Assembly (NCBI GenBank): GCA_964473525.1
Contig: CAYYPK010000027.1
Coordinates: 1 to 64,000 of the forward strand
Origin: GCA-2687025 sp964473525
GTDB taxonomy: Bacteria > Poribacteria > WGA-4E > GCA-2687025
Reading direction: 5' to 3'
DNA length: 64,000 nt
Shown: one piece after another, positions 25,506-34,869 of the stretch
Layout of the letters: every line of letters begins with the position of its first letter
How positions within the stretch are numbered: the stretch's first letter is position 1
Position numbers and translations under genes: made by a program
The notes under the pieces: model-generated
Databases searched by the model: none
What the model saw: only the letters and a program-made list of their open reading frames with translations
What the model was told of the DNA's origin: nothing

Positions 25506-27071
25506 CTAGAGTCGGTACGAGCCACTCAGCGCCACGTCGAGCCCACGCCGAGTCGCCCCGCGCGCGTGCCCCACATCAGTGACGTGGACGTAGTCCACGT
25601 TCACGTCGGCGGCCCACTGAGCGACCTGCGACAGCCGAAGCCCGACGCCCACCGAGCGACGGACTTCCGGGACACCGGAGATGAACGACCATCGCTCTGG
25701 CCCGCCGCGGGCGTGCGGCTCCGTGATCTCCTGCTCGCCCTTGCGAGTCTGCCGTCCTCTCAATGCCACGCGCGCGCGGGGCGACAGCCACTTCTCCGCC
25801 CGAAGGTAGATGTCGTCGGCGTCCGGCCCCGTGAAGAATCCTAACGGATCGCCACCGAGCGTGTATCGGAGGACGTCGAACTCGTGCGTGTAGGCGTACT
25901 GGTTTACGAACGTATACTCCGCTCGCGCGGCTACATCGGCTAGGCCGAGCGGATCCGCGGCGTACACGCCGAGCTGCGTCGCGAATTTGCTGTCCCAGTT
26001 TCTCAGGCTTGCCAGGCCCTTCTGTGGCTGGAAGTCGTCCACCAGGATGTCCGCGTAGACGAGGTTGGACTCGCCCACGCGCCAGGTCGCATCGCCCCCA
26101 AAGAGCGTGTTCCCACCCGGAAACGCCTCGCGGTCCTCGCCGCGCGTCTGTCGCTCCACGATGGGGACGGAGAGAAGGTAGAGGTTAAACGGGTTGACGT
26201 AGTTCAATTGCAGGGAGCCGCTGTAGACGACAGCCTCGTGGACACCGACCACCAGCCGTGGATGCGGCCGCACGCTCAGCCGATGCGCGCTGATGTACTT
26301 CTCGGCGCCAACATGTGGCATGGCAGCGGTCAGACTCTCGAACGTGAAGGGCCCAGGCCTGGCCAACAGCCTGAGTCCATCCCTGGCGTCGGCGTTGTCC
26401 GAGAGCAGCAGGGAGCCCCCCGCCGCCATGCCCCAACGAACCGGTATCTTCCCGAATTGCGCGACCACCGGGCCAGACCCAAACGCCACGTGCCCTCGGA
26501 CCATGTTTATCTGCTCGAGATCGCCGGTGATGGAGCGTTGGCGCAAGGCGAACTTGCCAGGCGGGAAGACGTAGCGCGACGGCTTCGACACCACGCCCCA
26601 CTCGAACTCCGTGTAGAAGCGGAAGGCGCTCGTGCCGCCGTAGGCGACCGGCCGAACGGCCGTTGCCGTCGCAACGCGATTGGACTCGGTGAACCGCTGA
26701 AGGTCGAAGGACACCCACGGATCAAAGGCGAACGCGAACCCATCCGCCTGATAGCGGTAGACCGCATCGGCCGGGCCGCCGGCGTAGGCCGCATACGCGG
26801 CGAGATGGCTGCGTTCCACCTGCGAGAGCGCCGCCGCCCCGCGCGAAGTCGCGTGCCGCAGGTGGTCGCGTGTGAGCGGCTCGGAATGAGGCGTGTCGAT
26901 GGCGACAAGACCTCTCGCCGCGAGACGCGTGAGGAGGTCTCGCGCGCCGATCTCCGTCGGGATGTTCTCGAACTCGGCGTTGGCGGAGAGAGCGGTGAGA
27001 AGCGCGGCCGCCAGGGCGGCAACCACGGAGGGCCATCGCCGATCGCGGCGGGCGTAGAGCGACGTTGACAT
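25506..27071 (-). CDS. Wzi-like capsule assembly outer-membrane protein
   Basis: 521 residues from the ATG at 27071, which has GAGAGG 4 nt upstream. An in-frame GTG at 27083 is the alternative start. A signal peptide (to about ANA|EF) is followed by an N-terminal helical segment and then a beta-barrel with family-like features: RQRSITGDLEQINMVRGHV, a FGKIPVRWG strand, NLYLLSVP and a C-terminal strand ending SGSYRL. Wzi proteins are 18-stranded barrels that anchor group 1 capsule to the outer membrane. Pairing with the downstream Wzz-like gene supports a capsule or exopolysaccharide role. Sequence divergence means substrate specificity cannot be read from sequence. Confidence 0.78.
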   Translation of the reverse strand: MSTSLYARRDRRWPSVVAALAAALLTALSANAEFENIPTEIGARDLLTRLAARGLVAIDTPHSEPLTRDHLRHATSRGAAALSQVERSHLAAYAAYAGGPADAVYRYQADGFAFAFDPWVSFDLQRFTESNRVATATAVRPVAYGGTSAFRFYTEFEWGVVSKPSRYVFPPGKFALRQRSITGDLEQINMVRGHVAFGSGPVVAQFGKIPVRWGMAAGGSLLLSDNADARDGLRLLARPGPFTFESLTAAMPHVGAEKYISAHRLSVRPHPRLVVGVHEAVVYSGSLQLNYVNPFNLYLLSVPIVERQTRGEDREAFPGGNTLFGGDATWRVGESNLVYADILVDDFQPQKGLASLRNWDSKFATQLGVYAADPLGLADVAARAEYTFVNQYAYTHEFDVLRYTLGGDPLGFFTGPDADDIYLRAEKWLSPRARVALRGRQTRKGEQEITEPHARGGPERWSFISGVPEVRRSVGVGLRLSQVAQWAADVNVDYVHVTDVGHARGATRRGLDVALSGSYRL

Positions 27072-27309
27072 CCGCCCTCTCACGCGCGCGTCCCGCTGGC
27101 CTGCGGAGCCGAACGCACGATCTGCGGGTGGGCGCCACGAGTGGCGTCTGCCGGCGTGGCTATAGCAGGGCGGAGACCGCGCAACAGGGCTTTGGCGTCC
27201 TCAAGAGAGACAGGCGGCTGAATGCCGCAAGGGGCACCCTCCGCCTGCCATGAGATCCGATGCTCTCTTGCTACGTACAACTCGTTGCTCCGCGATCCGC
27301 GCAATGGCG

Positions 27310-30213
27310 CTACTTGCGCACCACCATGCGGCGGATATCGCGTTGCTCACCCGCGCGGATTTCGTAGAGATAGACGCCGCTAGCAACGCCCTCGCCAGAC
27401 TCGTTGCGGCCATCCCAATACGCGGCTGCGTCACGCGCGTGGTACTTGCCCGCGTCGATGTAGCCGAGGTCCAGACGCCGGACGACCTGACCGCCAACGT
27501 CGTACACCCGTATCGTTACCTCGCCCGCGTCGGCAAGGTCGAACGGGATCCACGTTTCGGGGTTGAACGGGTTCGGGTAGTTGGGCAGGAGCGCCGTCGT
27601 GGCAGGCCTGAGAGCCGCGAGGAGACCCTCGAGCGCTGGGAGGCCGTCACGGAACAGGCGAGACCCATCGTCCTGCTGTCGCGCGTCGCGCAACCAACGT
27701 TCGACCAGTGTCACCCGGCCAACGCGAACGCCCGGCGCCGTCGCGACCACGTCCGTGCGGTCAGCGTGGATGACGACCATGTCGCCTATATCCAGAACGG
27801 CGTCGCCGTTTACGTCGGCGGACGGATACGCGGACGCCGGCTCGCCGTACACGGTTGCCACGCCCAGTATGTCGCGAATGTCGACGGCGCCGTCCATGTC
27901 GATATCGGACGGGATCGCCAGAGCGGCCGGAGCCGTCTGTGGCGTGCTGATGGTGTAGTTGAAGGTCCACGGGCCGCCCACATCCGCGGTGACCGTCGCC
28001 GTGAAGGCCATGCTTGTCGCGGAGTAAGAACCGCCCAGGTCGACGAGCAGGCCAACGTTGTTCAGCGCGGCGCCCGCGGCCCACGTCGTGTGGTTGACGG
28101 TGTTGGACGATACGGTGACGTTGGCGTCACTCGTGCTCAGCACCACCGCCACATTCGTGGCATCCGTCTGACCGACGTTCTGCATGCGCGCGCGGATCTC
28201 AAGCTGCTCGCCCGCCTCGAAGAAGCCGTTGTTGTTGCCGGTCGTCTTGTCGCGCGCCCAGGCGGTTCGCTGCTCGAAGGCAGCTGCCGAGGGAGTGATG
28301 GTCAGCGTGTACGTGAACTGCCAAGGCCCGCCATTGTCCGCCGTCACATCCAACACGAACGCAGCCGTGCCAGTGGCGTCCGAGGCGATGTCCACCTTGA
28401 GTCCGTCGTTGTTGCGAGCGGAGCCCGCCGTCCATGTCCCGTAGGTCACGGATGAGGTGATGATCGTGGACTTGCCGTCGGTGGAGCTCAGCGTCGAGAC
28501 GACGTTCGTGGCGTCTACGAGGCCTTCGTGCTTGAGCCTGGCCTTGATCTGCAGTCGCTCGCCGGGGTTCACGAGTCCGTCGTTGTTGCCCGTGACCTTG
28601 TCGCGAGCCCAGAAGCTGCGCTCGGCCAGGACGACGGGGATCTCGACGATTGGAACCGTCACCGTGAACGACCACGGGCCACCCAGGTCCGCGGTGACGC
28701 TGACAGTGAACGTCACGTCGTGGGCCGTCGCGCCGCTGTCCACCTCGAAGACGAACCCGTCGTTATTGCGCGCCTCGCCTGCGGGCCAGGACGTGTGCGT
28801 GACCGTGCCCGTCACAATCGTGATGTCGGTGTCTGTCGTGGTGAGAGTCGCTACGACGTTCGTACCGGCTCCAGGCCCGTCGTTCTTCAGCCTGGCCTTC
28901 AGCTCCAGGCGTTCGCCTGGGTTCGCGTCACCGTCTCCGTTCCCGGTGTCCTTGTCACGCGCCCAGGAGCTGCGCTGGCTGAAGCTGGGAGACGGCACGA
29001 CGACGCCAAAGGTGAACGTGAACGTCTGGGTCGTCGCGTTGTCCGCCGTGACCGTGTAAGTAAGGGTGACGTCCTGCGCCGTTGCGTCGGAGGCGATGTC
29101 CAGCACGATTCCGTCGTTGTTGCGCGCCTCGCCTTGAGGCCACGTGCCGTGCGCGACGGAGTCGGTGACGATAGTCACGTCCGAGGCCGATGTCGTCACG
29201 GTCGTGACTACGTTGAGCGCGTCGCCCGTGCCGTCGTTCTTTATGCGGAGCCGTGGCTCTACTCGTTCGCCGGAGTTCGCCACCCCGTCGGACCCGTCGA
29301 AGATCCACGAACTGCGCTCGCTGAAGGTGATCAGCGGATCCAGGACCAGCACATTGTACGTGAACTCCCACGGCCCGCCGTTGTCCGCCGTTATCTCGAC
29401 TGTGAGAGGAATCTGCGTGCCGGGCGTGGCCGCCTCGTCGATGACAAGGACGAGTCCCTCGTTGTTACGCGCCTCGGACGCTGGCCAACTCGTGTGCGTG
29501 ACGACCGAGGAGGTCAACACGCCTAGGGCGTCACCGGAGGTGAGAGTCACGGTGACGTTGGCTGCGGAGCCGGGGCCGTCGTTGCGAATGCGCACGCGTG
29601 GCTCAACTGTCTCGCCAGGGCTGGCGATACCGTCGCCGTTCCCTAGATCGCCATCGAACGTCCACTCGCTACGACGCCCAAAGGAGGGCTCCTCAGCGTT
29701 GATGATGGGTATGACGATGCTGAACACCGCAGGCTCGTCCACGCCGTCGGCCGCATTCGTGGACTCAACCGAGACCGTGGCGGCCACGTCGTGCTCGGTC
29801 GCCGACCCAGAGATGTCGACCTCGAAACCCACGAGCGTAACGCCGCCTGAGCCAGCGGCGAATTCGTCGATGGTCACGGTGTCCGTGACCACGGTGATAT
29901 CGGTGTCCGTGATGGTAAGAGTCGCCGTGACGTTCTTGGATGTGCCAGACCCGTTGTTCCGAAGCACGAGCCGGGGCTCGACACGTTCGCCAGGGCTGTT
30001 GAGCCCGTCGTCGTTACCTGTGTCCTTGTCACGAACCCAACTGCTCCCGATCTCCCAGACCGGCGATGCCTGTGGGAAGTAGGGGCTGTCCGGCGGCGTC
30101 TCCTGCGCCACTACCGGGAGAGACAGACCGACCACGAACAGAAACGCGAGCGCCGAGAGGACAGCGCGTACGCCCGCGCCATGCCTCGCCCGCCGTAGGC
30201 CGCTACGCAACAT
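27310..30213 (-). CDS. Sorted secreted protein with six CARDB-like repeats and a dockerin-like module
   Basis: 967 residues. After a signal peptide (about 1-36, ending VVAQ) come six repeats of about 120 residues. Each opens with a (S/F)xWxRDK-TGN-DGxxxPGERxExxxRLxNDG pattern and continues as a CARDB-like beta-sandwich; the TGNxDG loops look calcium-binding. A dockerin-like double loop (DIDMDGAVDIRD and DVNGDAVLDIGD) precedes the C-terminal sorting domain, which begins LLPNYPNPFNPETWIPFDL, contains YWDG and ends MVVRK. GGAGG lies 7 nt before the ATG. The gene sits between the sulfotransferase and the Wzi-like gene on the same strand, which suggests a surface protein tied to the polysaccharide layer, but no enzymatic domain is visible. 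Confidence 0.85.
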   Translation of the reverse strand: MLRSGLRRARHGAGVRAVLSALAFLFVVGLSLPVVAQETPPDSPYFPQASPVWEIGSSWVRDKDTGNDDGLNSPGERVEPRLVLRNNGSGTSKNVTATLTITDTDITVVTDTVTIDEFAAGSGGVTLVGFEVDISGSATEHDVAATVSVESTNAADGVDEPAVFSIVIPIINAEEPSFGRRSEWTFDGDLGNGDGIASPGETVEPRVRIRNDGPGSAANVTVTLTSGDALGVLTSSVVTHTSWPASEARNNEGLVLVIDEAATPGTQIPLTVEITADNGGPWEFTYNVLVLDPLITFSERSSWIFDGSDGVANSGERVEPRLRIKNDGTGDALNVVTTVTTSASDVTIVTDSVAHGTWPQGEARNNDGIVLDIASDATAQDVTLTYTVTADNATTQTFTFTFGVVVPSPSFSQRSSWARDKDTGNGDGDANPGERLELKARLKNDGPGAGTNVVATLTTTDTDITIVTGTVTHTSWPAGEARNNDGFVFEVDSGATAHDVTFTVSVTADLGGPWSFTVTVPIVEIPVVLAERSFWARDKVTGNNDGLVNPGERLQIKARLKHEGLVDATNVVSTLSSTDGKSTIITSSVTYGTWTAGSARNNDGLKVDIASDATGTAAFVLDVTADNGGPWQFTYTLTITPSAAAFEQRTAWARDKTTGNNNGFFEAGEQLEIRARMQNVGQTDATNVAVVLSTSDANVTVSSNTVNHTTWAAGAALNNVGLLVDLGGSYSATSMAFTATVTADVGGPWTFNYTISTPQTAPAALAIPSDIDMDGAVDIRDILGVATVYGEPASAYPSADVNGDAVLDIGDMVVIHADRTDVVATAPGVRVGRVTLVERWLRDARQQDDGSRLFRDGLPALEGLLAALRPATTALLPNYPNPFNPETWIPFDLADAGEVTIRVYDVGGQVVRRLDLGYIDAGKYHARDAAAYWDGRNESGEGVASGVYLYEIRAGEQRDIRRMVVRK

Positions 30214-30464
30214 TACAGGACCTCCGCTACACCAGTGCTAACTCTGAATACGAGGAATCGTCGCTCGCGTTCCGCAAAAAGCCTAATTGCGCGCCTGTGC
30301 CCGCCCATCCGCAACCGTAGTCACCTGCGGCATGCAGCAGTCCTGCCCATTCCGGCGCGCCTAACAGACTACAATACGTTCACGCCACGCGGCAACCCAT
30401 GGCCGCACGTCGGGGCCGATGTTACCAACTCTTCCCCTGCGGGATTGTTCGTACGCGCGGCGGC

Positions 30465-31244
30465 CTACTCGTCGTTCGCGGACGCGTCTACCCACCCGGG
30501 ACCTTCCTCGTAGCCCAGCGCCACAAGAGCTTCCCCGGCGTGCCGCTCGAAGGTGGCGCGCGCCTCGCGGGAGAACGCGTTCCGCCAGTCCCCGACGATC
30601 CCCTTACGCATGAAGCTGCCGCGATCCTCTTCACCCGTGGCGCGCCCAGATCGCGTCTCGAATGCGAAGTCCTTGGCAACCTTGCTCGCGGCGCCTGGGT
30701 CAAGCTCGGCTCCCGACACCTCCCGCACAATGCGGCTGAGCTCGGTGGCGGCGTCAGCGTGCAGCGATTCGTATCGCGCGTGCACGACGCCGGGAGCCGT
30801 TGCCCAGCCGCGCGCGAAGTCACCCCAGGAGAACCGCGGGTACCTCTGCCGCGTGAAGCAGTAGTCGACGAACTCTGGCATGTTGGCGCGGACATCCGTG
30901 GGGTCGGCAAACGCGAGATCGGCGCGCACCTGGGCGCTCAGCTCGGGGCTCGATATCTGGTCCCTGAACATCCAGTAGTGGTAGTAAGACGTCAGGACAT
31001 CGCGCCCGTCACGCCAAAGCACAACGACGTTGTTCAGACCCCACCCGCCGCGGAAGTGCCCATGGAGCACGGCCTTCCCAGCGCCAGGCAGACGATGCTG
31101 CGCGAACGGCGCGTCCAGCGCGACGGCAAGCATGCTGGCGAGCCACGTCCCACCGGATCGCGGGAACTCGTTGACTACGTAGTATGGGGCGACACCCGAC
31201 AGCGAGCGCGCCATCACGTGGTATGCGACCGACCGTAACTTCAC
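30465..31244 (-). CDS. Sulfotransferase (PAPS-dependent), family of PF00685 type
   Basis: 259 residues, GTG start. The 5'-phosphosulfate loop reads FPRSGGTWLASML (about 27-39). The 3'-phosphate-binding segment is WRDGRDVLTSYYHY (about 77-90), and the late RKGxxGDW motif is present as RKGIVGDW (about 213-220). It should transfer a sulfate group from PAPS to a hydroxyl on a sugar or other acceptor. It is the last gene of the eight-gene polysaccharide cluster, 68 nt after the glycosyltransferase. A glycan acceptor is an inference from context. There is no signal peptide, so sulfation would occur in the cytoplasm before export. Confidence 0.85.
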   Translation of the reverse strand: MKLRSVAYHVMARSLSGVAPYYVVNEFPRSGGTWLASMLAVALDAPFAQHRLPGAGKAVLHGHFRGGWGLNNVVVLWRDGRDVLTSYYHYWMFRDQISSPELSAQVRADLAFADPTDVRANMPEFVDYCFTRQRYPRFSWGDFARGWATAPGVVHARYESLHADAATELSRIVREVSGAELDPGAASKVAKDFAFETRSGRATGEEDRGSFMRKGIVGDWRNAFSREARATFERHAGEALVALGYEEGPGWVDASANDE

Positions 31245-31312
31245 TGCGGTTCCTCAAGCCAAAGTACCGGCGTTGGTGTGCTCTGAGACCATCCCAGAGG
31301 GTCTTGCGGCCG

Positions 31313-32329
31313 CTAACGCCGCATCGATTCGAGAGCTTCCCGCAGACGGGCGGCCTGCACGGCGACGCCAAAGTGCTCCTCGACCGTCGCCCGGCCCGCG
31401 TCGCCGTGAACCCGCCGGAGCGCAGGGTCGTCCCGGTAGGTCCGCAACGCGTCGGCGACACTCTCGTCCTCGGCGGCAACGAAGCCGTTGACCCCGTCCA
31501 CGATCTGCTCGCGAACGCCGCAGCTCTTCTCGTTCGTGACGACCGGCTTGCCACACATCATCGCTTCCATAGTGGCGTTCGGGAACGCATCTAGATACGT
31601 TGGGTACAGGAACACGTCACACCATTCGTAGAGCGCCGGAAGGTAGTTGACGTGTCCCAGAACGTGGATGTGCGCTTCCAGGCCACGCTCAGCCACGAGG
31701 GACTTCAGCCGCTCCAGGTGTATGCCGCCGCCGCAGATCACCCAACACACGGACGATTCTTCCCAGAAGCCCGCCGGGATCCAGTACGCAATGGCATCGC
31801 ACACGGCTTCCATCTTTGACCGGGCGTTCATCTTCGTGGCGGTGAGAAGCCGCAGATCCGCGTGGGGGAGTTCAATCGGGGCGACAGCCCCTCCCGCTGG
31901 GGCGGTATATGGGTTGTGCACCACGGCGGTGTGGGTCGCGCGGTCGTGGCGGCCCAGGCGGTCACGTGTGTATTCCGAGTTGTAGAACACGGCGCGCGCC
32001 ACGCGCAGACATATCGCCGCAAGGGCCGTATTCCGCAGGAAAGGAACCCACCGCAGCATTCCCGTCGCGGCCTGTAGGATTTCGCGCCGCTCTTGGAAGA
32101 CCGACCCGCGCACGCGGTACGCTAGCGGCGATCTCGATACGACGCACGCCAGCAGCCCCAGAACCGCGAACCTCCCTAACGAGTCGACGATCACGACCGA
32201 GGGCCGGCGGACGAGCCGCGCCAGGCCGGGCAGGTCGCGCGACCCTCGGACCTGCGTCACCTCAAACCCATCAAGGAGCACCAGAAGCTTGTGCGCCCGG
32301 TCCGGGCCGCTAACCAGGATGACGTGCAT
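31313..32329 (-). CDS. Glycosyltransferase, GT4-like
   Basis: 338 residues from the ATG at 32329, which has GGGAG about 5 nt upstream; an in-frame ATG at 32341 adds four residues. It has a GT-B fold: the C-terminal nucleotide-sugar domain shows GHVNYLPALYEWCDVFLYPTY followed by FPNATMEAMMCGKPVV, where the E of the ExxxxGKPVV region is the usual nucleotide-ribose/phosphate contact. The N-terminal domain carries FYNSEYTRDRL. Donor and acceptor cannot be predicted. Its start overlaps the end of the O-antigen polymerase gene by 20 nt, so the two are translationally coupled. It is the only glycosyltransferase in the cluster; other linkages must be made by genes elsewhere. Confidence 0.85.
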   Translation of the reverse strand: MHVILVSGPDRAHKLLVLLDGFEVTQVRGSRDLPGLARLVRRPSVVIVDSLGRFAVLGLLACVVSRSPLAYRVRGSVFQERREILQAATGMLRWVPFLRNTALAAICLRVARAVFYNSEYTRDRLGRHDRATHTAVVHNPYTAPAGGAVAPIELPHADLRLLTATKMNARSKMEAVCDAIAYWIPAGFWEESSVCWVICGGGIHLERLKSLVAERGLEAHIHVLGHVNYLPALYEWCDVFLYPTYLDAFPNATMEAMMCGKPVVTNEKSCGVREQIVDGVNGFVAAEDESVADALRTYRDDPALRRVHGDAGRATVEEHFGVAVQAARLREALESMRR

Positions 32330-33533
32330 TTGGGCTCCCAAACGAACGCATCGAGCCAGCCGCGAAGGCCGCGGCGACTACAACGTGGAACATGGGGTTG
32401 TTCAACTGCGGCCGCCCCTGCGCGTGTCCCAGAGCGATGATCCACGCGATCAGCGTGGCCGTGTGCCAGTAGAATGCCCGCGGGTCCACGCGCCTTGCCC
32501 GGGCGCGCGCGCGCCAGATGCGGCGCGTGCCAACGGCGGCGATAGCAACGGCCAACGCCAGCCCAACCGCCCCCAGTTCGCCCCACGCGGTCAGGATGAT
32601 GTTGTGTGAGACCAGCCGCACACCGTGCGCTTTCTCGACGATGGACCCCAGCGCGTTGTACCCAAGCCCTCGCCAAGGGTCGGCGCGTATCGCCGCGATG
32701 CCCTCTAGGTACATGACGGTTCGCAGATAGTCTCCCTCGTCGACGGTGACCTCCTCGGTCACGACCGATGTGAGAATCTGCGACCGAGTCAGCCGATCAA
32801 GAGGGCCGCGGAGGTAGTCCGCGCCCAGCGTCATGAACAGCAGAGCTGCCACGACGCCGACCGCGACGCCCATGGCGACCAGTCGACGCGTCTTGGCCAC
32901 CAGCGTTCGCCCGAATAACAGCGCCACCAATGCTAGCGTTGCGACCAACATCAGTAAAGCGCCTCGGCTCTGGGATGCGAACACCACGAACAGCGCGCTG
33001 CCCAAGGCTGCAATGGCCCAAGACCGCTTGTGGCGCTGCGTCGCGACGATGCACAGAAGGTACGGCACGGTCAGCTCCGTAACGGCAGGGCCGACGTTAG
33101 CGATCGAACCCACGACGTCCCCCATCGCGTGCGACGTGACGCGCACCGAACCGTAGCGCAGCAGAATGCCGCCGATGACGCACGCCCATACATGCGGCGT
33201 AACGAGAACAACGCGACTCAGCCACAGGGGGCCCTGTCTTCGGAACAGCCCGAGGGACAGATGGAAGACCACGAACGACGCCGACGCGGTCAACGAGGCC
33301 CTTAGCGTGTCGGGCCGAGCGATGGACCAGAAGGCAGAGGCAGGTATCAGCGCCCAAAACGCGTAGACCGGCCAGGCCGATCTCAGGGTCGCGACTGGCG
33401 CTCGACCGCTCTGCGCATAGCTCCCCACGCACAGGACGCCTGCCGCCGCGCAGCCAGCGACGTACAGCTTCATCATCGTCAGAATTGCGACGGGGTAGAG
33501 CGCGAGCGCAACCACTACCACCACAGCGTCCAC
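32310..33533 (-). CDS. O-antigen polymerase/ligase-like membrane protein (Wzy/WaaL)
   Basis: 407 residues, GTG start, with roughly ten to twelve hydrophobic segments. The O-antigen ligase/polymerase signature is present: SRGALLML in the middle, and GLGYNALG followed by VSHNIILTAWGELGAVGLAL toward the end, which includes the conserved His-Asn of the periplasmic loop. It either polymerises lipid-linked repeat units (Wzy) or ligates polymer to a lipid or protein acceptor (WaaL/PglL). With the adjacent flippase and a separate Wzz-like gene, polymerase is the more economical reading. Confidence 0.82.
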   Translation of the reverse strand: MDAVVVVVALALYPVAILTMMKLYVAGCAAAGVLCVGSYAQSGRAPVATLRSAWPVYAFWALIPASAFWSIARPDTLRASLTASASFVVFHLSLGLFRRQGPLWLSRVVLVTPHVWACVIGGILLRYGSVRVTSHAMGDVVGSIANVGPAVTELTVPYLLCIVATQRHKRSWAIAALGSALFVVFASQSRGALLMLVATLALVALLFGRTLVAKTRRLVAMGVAVGVVAALLFMTLGADYLRGPLDRLTRSQILTSVVTEEVTVDEGDYLRTVMYLEGIAAIRADPWRGLGYNALGSIVEKAHGVRLVSHNIILTAWGELGAVGLALAVAIAAVGTRRIWRARARARRVDPRAFYWHTATLIAWIIALGHAQGRPQLNNPMFHVVVAAAFAAGSMRSFGSPNARHPG

Positions 33534-33575
33534 GCGCAGGCCTCCATCGGGATGTGGTCGAGAGCGCCAGCCCGT

Positions 33576-34847
33576 CTAGGAAGTGGCGTCGACAGAAGGC
33601 GCGGCGCGACGCGCGAGGAGGAAGAGCCAGCAGTTCAGCCCACCGACCGTACACGCCGTGACCCACGCCGCCCCAAGGGCTCCCCAGCGCGGGATAAGAA
33701 CTGCGTTGGCCCCGACACTGACAACGGCCGCGACCGTCATTGAGACCGTGTGCGCGCGTTCTCGACCGGTTAGGACTAGCGCCATCGTCACAGGCCCAGT
33801 CGCTGCATTGACAAGCGCGCCACACGCCGCCACCCGCAGAATCTCTCCGCCGGCAGCGAAGCCATCGCCGAACCATGACATGAGCCACTCTGGCGCCAGA
33901 AAGGCTACCGCGAACGGCGGCAGCGCTCCAGCGAGAGACCAGAGCGAGGAACGACGAAGCACCGCCAGGAACTCGTCGCGACGGCCGCCGTGATAGGCGG
34001 AGGCGAGCACCGGCCCTGCGATAGCGTTCACGGCCACCAGCATGAAGGTGATGGGCACGCACGCACGCCGAGCCCCCGCGTATATCCCAACATCCTCGAC
34101 GCCAGCTAGCGACCCGAGCATGAAGATGTCCGCTCGCAGAAGGACGGCTCGGCCGACCTCGCCCAGCGCCATCACGATCGCCACCCGCGCCCACAGCCGC
34201 ACGTGGCGTTCGCTCTCCGCTGCCTTGACCCCGTCGGGGGTGGCCCGCACGAGGTACACGGTCTCCACCGCACGAACACACAGCGCCACGCAGACAAACG
34301 CCGACACCAGTCCGACCGCGGTGTCGATGCCGCCAGCGAACACGCAGAGGAGCGTCAGCGTTGGCACGGCGACTCGCTCGAACGCAATGCTGGCGGTCAC
34401 TCGCATGAGGCTGCGGAGTTGCCGGCCGCGCAGCATCCCCAATGCGAGGAGTGGCAGCAACGCCGCGATGAGCACGGCGGCGCGGGCCGCGTCGGGTCGA
34501 GACCTCAGCAGCCGCGCGCACACCAGCAGCACGCCGGACGACCCAAGGGACAGACCCAACACCACGTAGTGGGAGTAGACGAGGACGCCGCGCAGAGGCG
34601 CCCACTCCTGGCGTTCTCGGTATTGCGCGACGAATCGCATGGAAGCCAGCGGCCACCCGAGCGTCACGACATTCGCCAACAGCATCGCATTGCTGTGCGC
34701 GTAGCTGAATGTCCCGTACCCCGCGACGCCCAGCGCGCGCCCCGCGAAGACGTGCAGGAGCATTGCCAGGGCTTGGCCTCCGCCCATGAGCAGGAGGTTT
34801 ACCGGCACGTTTCGGGTGAGAGCTCTGAGGCCCTGGGAACCCTTCAT
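33576..34847 (-). CDS. Polysaccharide flippase (Wzx, MATE-like/MOP superfamily)
   Basis: 423 residues, with about twelve hydrophobic helices and the early family pattern GGGQALAMLLHVFAGRALGVAGYGTFSYAHS, typical of polysaccharide exporters of the MOP superfamily (PF01943/PF13440 type). It would flip undecaprenyl-linked repeat units to the periplasm for the adjacent polymerase. It lies 42 nt upstream of the polymerase gene and 22 nt downstream of a sulfotransferase gene on the same strand. Confidence 0.85.
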   Translation of the reverse strand: MKGSQGLRALTRNVPVNLLLMGGGQALAMLLHVFAGRALGVAGYGTFSYAHSNAMLLANVVTLGWPLASMRFVAQYRERQEWAPLRGVLVYSHYVVLGLSLGSSGVLLVCARLLRSRPDAARAAVLIAALLPLLALGMLRGRQLRSLMRVTASIAFERVAVPTLTLLCVFAGGIDTAVGLVSAFVCVALCVRAVETVYLVRATPDGVKAAESERHVRLWARVAIVMALGEVGRAVLLRADIFMLGSLAGVEDVGIYAGARRACVPITFMLVAVNAIAGPVLASAYHGGRRDEFLAVLRRSSLWSLAGALPPFAVAFLAPEWLMSWFGDGFAAGGEILRVAACGALVNAATGPVTMALVLTGRERAHTVSMTVAAVVSVGANAVLIPRWGALGAAWVTACTVGGLNCWLFLLARRAAPSVDATS

Positions 34848-34869
34848 CGTGGGGCGTGGCCGAGGGCCA

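Noticed and set aside
27080..27304. 74-codon minus-strand frame ending exactly at the start of the Wzi-like gene
   Set aside because: The overlap looks operon-like, but the peptide is Arg/Pro/Ala-rich with no recognisable domain and no good ribosome site.
27084..27309. Leader of the Wzi-like gene contains GGACGCCAAAGCC and TATAGCC, reminiscent of the c-di-GMP-I riboswitch core
   Set aside because: The core carries an extra base, and the GNRA-capped hairpin that should precede it is missing, so the resemblance is probably chance. A covariance search (Infernal, GEMM-I) would settle it.
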